This document shows positions 16,832 to 19,917 of a stretch of DNA of 19,917 nt, piece by piece. Made by a program: the position numbers and the translations under genes. Every line of letters starts with the position of its first letter. Positions within the stretch are counted from its first letter, which is position 1. Origin of the DNA: CAZQEZ01 sp964592475 (lineage in GTDB: Bacteria; Bacteroidota; Bacteroidia; Cytophagales; Cyclobacteriaceae); the NCBI GenBank assembly GCA_964592475.1, contig CAZQEZ010000081.1:1-19917 (forward strand). The letters run 5' to 3'. Under the pieces are notes generated by a model that was not told the DNA's origin, searched no databases, and worked only from the letters and a program-made list of their open reading frames with translations.

Positions 16832-17998
16832 TTACCTCACCACCAATCGAGGAATATAGGTTGGTAATCGCGTTAATAATTCGTAGTTCAACTGTTGGCT
16901 CATTTCAGAAAATGAAGCTATCGTAATGCTTTGGTTCTTTTGTTTGCCAATAATTACTACCTCATCGTCTTTCATTACATTATCCAATTCGCTTATATCC
17001 ACAATCATTAAATTCATGTTTACCATGCCTATTACCAGGCTGCGTTTGCCATGTATAAGTACATAACCAAGGTTGCTTAAGTTGCGACTATAGCCATAGG
17101 CATAGCCTACCGGCACAATTGCAATAGCCATTTTTTGGCTTGCCAGGTAAGAAGTGCCATAGCCTACAAAATCACCTTTGGCTACTTTTTTTACTGACAT
17201 AACCTTGCTTTTCCAGGAGATAACTCTTTTCAAAGGATCTTTTATTTTTGTACTTGGTTTATCCTTAAACTGGAATACAAACGATTCCGGACTGGGCCAA
17301 AACCCATACATCAAGATACCGATTCGCACCATATCCATGATAGTTTCCGGAAAATTGATAGTAGCGGCAGAACAAGCGGTATGGCGATAGCCGGGGGTAA
17401 TATCGTGCGCTACAAATTGTTTGTATAACCTGTTAAACCGATATATTTGATCCTTGATTCGCAAATAATTTGATATACTCTCGGCTCCGGCATAGTGAGT
17501 ACACATACCTTCTAATTGTAAATAATCATTATTTTCTTTGATCAATTTAATCACTTCAGGAACTATGTTTTCATCTATTCCCAGCCTGTTCATACCAGTC
17601 TCTACTTCCAGGTGAACAATGGCTTTTTTATTTAATGTTTTAGCGGTTTCAATGGCACATTTGAGTCTGTCAAAATCAAACACGAAAAACTGGATTTCAT
17701 TTTCAATAACCCAATCCAGATCCTGGTCATCAATAAACCCCATAATCATAAGAGTAATTCCTTTTTTAGCCACCTTCATTACTCTTTGGGCTTCGTTTAC
17801 ACTAAATACTGAAAAATGATCTATTTTGCAACGTTGAAGCATCATGGCAAACTGCTCTATACCATGACCATAGGCATTTCCTTTTACTACTGCGCTAAAC
17901 TTTACCTTTTCACCAATTTTACTTTTTATAAAATTAATATTGGTCCGCAGTGCTGATAAGCTTAGTTCTATTTGTGATGTATGTTTTAATTCTCTCAA
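16832..17998 (-). CDS. alr: Alanine racemase family PLP enzyme
   Basis: Fold-type III PLP enzyme of 388 residues, predicted to convert L-alanine to D-alanine for peptidoglycan. PLP-binding Lys39 lies in AVVKGNAYGHG. Arg138 is in TGMNRLG, His168 in THYAGA, Ser210 in TACSAA, Arg225 in MVRIGILMYG and the second catalytic base Tyr280 in VGYGTSY, all expected for the family. Several nearby family-conserved positions differ: Cys in place of the usual Asn in NSAA, GYAYG rather than GYADG, GMVNMNL rather than GRVCMDQ, and the C-terminal PRVY motif reads PRLV. The start is TTG (17998), preceded by GAGAAGGAAAA, with an in-frame TGA upstream and no ATG until residue 52. It is a single-domain form, not fused to MurF as in some relatives, and follows the flippase gene by 88 bases. 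The family is certain; strict alanine specificity is less so. Confidence 0.9.
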   Translation of the reverse strand: MRELKHTSQIELSLSALRTNINFIKSKIGEKVKFSAVVKGNAYGHGIEQFAMMLQRCKIDHFSVFSVNEAQRVMKVAKKGITLMIMGFIDDQDLDWVIENEIQFFVFDFDRLKCAIETAKTLNKKAIVHLEVETGMNRLGIDENIVPEVIKLIKENNDYLQLEGMCTHYAGAESISNYLRIKDQIYRFNRLYKQFVAHDITPGYRHTACSAATINFPETIMDMVRIGILMYGFWPSPESFVFQFKDKPSTKIKDPLKRVISWKSKVMSVKKVAKGDFVGYGTSYLASQKMAIAIVPVGYAYGYSRNLSNLGYVLIHGKRSLVIGMVNMNLMIVDISELDNVMKDDEVVIIGKQKNQSITIASFSEMSQQLNYELLTRLPTYIPRLVVR

Positions 17999-18086
17999 TT
18001 TTCCTTCTCAATTTTCAATGGTAAAAATATTGAATATTAAGTTAATCTAAAAAGTTTTATAAGCCAGATATATGTGACAGAAATAA

Positions 18087-19565
18087 TTATTTATTTTTTT
18101 TGTTTATAAATTTTTCGATAATTTGATTGAATTCGGGAATCACCTTTGAAAAATATACCATAGAAAGATATAATAAAGCAGTAATTAAAGAAATCCATAG
18201 TATGTTTAGGTATAAATTTTCAAATTCGGGTAAGAAGAACACTACCAGATAAGTTACTATTCCAAATAATAAAATAATTAAAAAGTTGAAGTTGTAGGGT
18301 TGAAAGTTGAATTTGCGATTGAGTAAGCTAAATTTAGCAATAGCATAAATTAACATGGCCAGCATTGAGGCAAATGCAGCCCCACTTATACCCCAAAGAG
18401 GGATGAAGATTAAATTGAAAGCTATTATAAGCAGCACCAGTATGCCTGCAAACCAGGCCGAATACGCGTAATATTTTGAATTGGCAATTACTTCGCTACT
18501 TATTCCAGCTACCATGTTAATTAAATTTGCCAAGCCAATAAGCAAAATCACATTCATGCCGGCAGCATATTCCGGAGGCAATATCCGGTAGATATTGTCA
18601 ATGTTAAGCCATAAACCTAGTACAATTAATATGCCTGCAGCAAATTGTGTGATACAGCTTTTATGATAAATTTTGGCCACTGTTTCCAGGTCATAATCTT
18701 TAAAAGCACGAGCCACCACCGCTGGGGCAATTCTTTGCACAGCTCTGTAGGGTATCAGTACCAGCGAGCCAATAAAAAAATTGATGGTATAAATGCCTGT
18801 TATATCTTCATTAAAAAATTGATTGACCATTATGCTATCGATTTGCAATACTGCCAAGGTAGCAAAGCCGGTAACAATACTATACCCAGCCAATCTTGTC
18901 ATGTCCTTTTTAAGTGTAGTAGAAATATTAGGTATTTTAGTTTTTACCTTTAGTTCTTGCTTTGTGAGTAAAAAGATGGCAATTAATAATGTGGGCATGC
19001 ATAACGCTGCGGTATATAAATGAAATAAAGTAGATTGATTGATAAGGTTAAAAGCCACCAATATTATTACTGATAAAATAAGCATACGTTGAGCAAATTC
19101 TTTGAGAAATGAGCCAATGGTGCTATAATAAATGGAGCGGGCATAAGCATCTAAAAGATTATAAAAAACTATGAAAATAAAAACCGGCCAGATCAGGTAA
19201 AAATAATTGGAAAATATAGGAGATTCCTCAAGGTTGGATCGTATTATAATTGGTTTAATTATTAAAAAGATAATAGAGATGATCAAACTGCCAAAAGTGA
19301 TGATTAAAAAACCCAGAAATAGAAATTTTTTCTTTTGATTTTTATCTTCACGGAAAAAAGGAAAAAAGCGGATCATCACATTATTAAATCCAAGACTGGA
19401 AAGCTGAGCTAATACTATGGCGTAAGTAACTATTAGACGCATGGCACCAATTTCCCCTTCCGTTAAATAATTTGGCATTAATAAACCGGTGTATATAAAA
19501 CCTATTATTACACCGGAATAATTGTAAATAGAAGATTTAATCGATTGCCGCTGAATTACACCCAT
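18087..19565 (-). CDS. Polysaccharide flippase (Wzx/MVF-type oligosaccharide transporter)
   Basis: Integral inner-membrane protein of 492 residues with about 12-14 hydrophobic helices and a basic C-terminus (IEKFINKKNK). The opening (QRQSIKSSIYNYSGVIIGFI, then PNYLTEGEIGAMRLI and FFPFFRE) is typical of Bacteroidota polysaccharide-biosynthesis flippases, which move lipid-linked oligosaccharide across the inner membrane. The substrate is unknown. No glycosyltransferase, polymerase or ligase genes are nearby, so it is not in a classic O-antigen or capsule cluster here, and a general role in envelope glycan or lipid-intermediate export is possible. The ATG at 19565 leads into a short basic segment before the first helix. 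The alanine racemase follows on the same strand. Confidence 0.88.
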   Translation of the reverse strand: MGVIQRQSIKSSIYNYSGVIIGFIYTGLLMPNYLTEGEIGAMRLIVTYAIVLAQLSSLGFNNVMIRFFPFFREDKNQKKKFLFLGFLIITFGSLIISIIFLIIKPIIIRSNLEESPIFSNYFYLIWPVFIFIVFYNLLDAYARSIYYSTIGSFLKEFAQRMLILSVIILVAFNLINQSTLFHLYTAALCMPTLLIAIFLLTKQELKVKTKIPNISTTLKKDMTRLAGYSIVTGFATLAVLQIDSIMVNQFFNEDITGIYTINFFIGSLVLIPYRAVQRIAPAVVARAFKDYDLETVAKIYHKSCITQFAAGILIVLGLWLNIDNIYRILPPEYAAGMNVILLIGLANLINMVAGISSEVIANSKYYAYSAWFAGILVLLIIAFNLIFIPLWGISGAAFASMLAMLIYAIAKFSLLNRKFNFQPYNFNFLIILLFGIVTYLVVFFLPEFENLYLNILWISLITALLYLSMVYFSKVIPEFNQIIEKFINKKNK

Positions 19566-19580
19566 GATCTCAATTTGCTT

Positions 19581-19609
19581 GCAATATTAACTGCAATGAT
19601 GTTAATTGC
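19581..19609. repeat. Imperfect inverted repeat in the flippase leader
   Basis: GCA-at-ATTAAC (19581-19591) pairs with GTTAAT-TGC (19601-19609) with a 2-base bulge and a 9-base centre. It lies 16-44 bases ahead of the flippase ATG. No T-run follows on the minus strand that would stop transcription into the gene, so it could be an operator or leader hairpin, or chance in AT-rich DNA. Confidence 0.3.
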
Positions 19610-19647
19610 ACAATTTTTGAAAAATATATTTTGATCCGGAGGATTAT

Positions 19648-19655
19648 CAAAATTA
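19648..19655 (-). promoter_or_regulatory. Candidate -7 promoter box for the flippase gene
   Basis: Read on the minus strand this is TAATTTTG, an exact match to TAnnTTTG, about 83 bases upstream of the flippase ATG. No convincing -33 TTTG box was found at the right distance; a TTTG occurs only 11 bases upstream. Chance matches are common in DNA of this composition. Confidence 0.3.
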
Positions 19656-19711
19656 ACTTATCACAGCAAAAAAGTCCTTAAGTAAAAGTGCTGAAAAGGG
19701 AGGTGATTGCA

Positions 19712-19739
19712 AAATTGGAAATATAATAAGTTCCAATTT
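19712..19739 (-). terminator. Hairpin downstream of the edge gene, weak terminator
   Basis: AAATTGGAA (19712-19720) and TTCCAATTT (19731-19739) form a perfect 9-bp stem with a 10-base loop. Read on the minus strand it lies 53 bases after the stop of the cut-off gene and runs into TTTT then GC, a short T-run. It may end that gene's transcript ahead of the flippase promoter. Confidence 0.45.
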
Positions 19740-19791
19740 CTTTACTGGTAGCAAGAAATTAAGAAATCTTCTTTCATCCTGGTTAAGTGTT

Positions 19792-19917
19792 TTATTTCTT
19801 AGGCAGTTTGTTGTGCCATTTCACCAAAAAATAGTGAATACTGTATATAATCAGTACCAGCCATGGTGTACCATGTAGCAACAAGTCAAACCAGTCCATA
19901 GGTTGCATTCCGTTGGC
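19792..19917 (-). CDS. C-terminal fragment of an unidentified membrane protein (cut by window edge)
   Basis: A minus-strand frame is open from the right edge to TAA at 19794-19792, giving 41 residues. It holds one hydrophobic helix (LLLHGTPWLVLIIYSIHYFL) followed by a basic tail (VKWHNKLPKK), the usual shape of a last membrane segment with a cytoplasmic end. Two Met codons (residues 4 and 7 of the fragment) could instead start a very small single-helix protein. It was too short to be recognised. It runs in the same direction as the flippase, 226 bases ahead of it, with a hairpin between. Confidence 0.45.
   Translation of the reverse strand, partial: ANGMQPMDWFDLLLHGTPWLVLIIYSIHYFLVKWHNKLPKK

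Noticed and set aside
16652..16867. 71-codon plus-strand frame bridging the OmpA and racemase genes
   Set aside because: Starts inside the OmpA gene and ends inside the convergent racemase gene, with no family features; probably chance.
1..19917. CRISPR arrays, transposons, prophage genes, tRNA or rRNA
   Set aside because: No regularly spaced repeats, transposase motifs, phage genes or structured RNA genes were seen on either strand.

Overview
The window reads as ordinary chromosome from a member of the Bacteroidota, most likely a free-living Cytophagales-type bacterium. The evidence is an AT-rich base composition, a type IX secretion system (T9SS) protein of the PorQ family, a TonB-dependent receptor with an N-terminal carboxypeptidase-regulatory-like domain, an OmpA protein with TPR, PD40 propeller and carboxypeptidase-like domains, and a TAnnTTTG-type promoter element. 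No rRNA, tRNA, insertion sequence, phage gene or CRISPR array was seen. Genus-level placement is not possible by eye.

Layout, left to right. Positions 1-472 are AT-rich and hold no recognisable gene. A small orphan gene on the plus strand (473-748) converges with a minus-strand outer-membrane receptor (829-3327), and a compact hairpin that can work in both directions lies between them. A 472-base divergent spacer (3328-3799) carries two operator-like inverted repeats and one candidate mini-gene. A complete tripartite efflux operon follows on the plus strand: periplasmic adaptor (3800-4921), RND pump (4963-8121) and TolC-like outer-membrane channel (8114-9442). A strong hairpin at 9486-9530 closes the next operon, which runs on the minus strand as lon, porQ, hslU (14462 down to 9540). 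Its genes are packed with 1-base and overlapping junctions. Divergent from lon is a 680-residue OmpA-family protein (14653-16695) whose domain order resembles the T9SS component PorE. The right end is a minus-strand group: a cut-off membrane-protein gene at the window edge, a polysaccharide flippase (19565-18087) and an alanine-racemase-family enzyme (17998-16832).

Almost everything here serves the cell envelope: uptake or export across the outer membrane, efflux, T9SS, envelope anchoring, polysaccharide export and D-alanine supply. The two cytoplasmic ATP-dependent protease genes (Lon and the HslU ATPase) flank porQ. The points most worth a second look are the lon-porQ-hslU arrangement with a PorE-like gene divergent from it, the unusual active-site motifs of the alanine racemase, the adaptor's atypical inter-lipoyl segment, and the inverted repeats in the receptor/efflux spacer. 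I did not find a clearly new biological system; most of the window is recognisable core genome.
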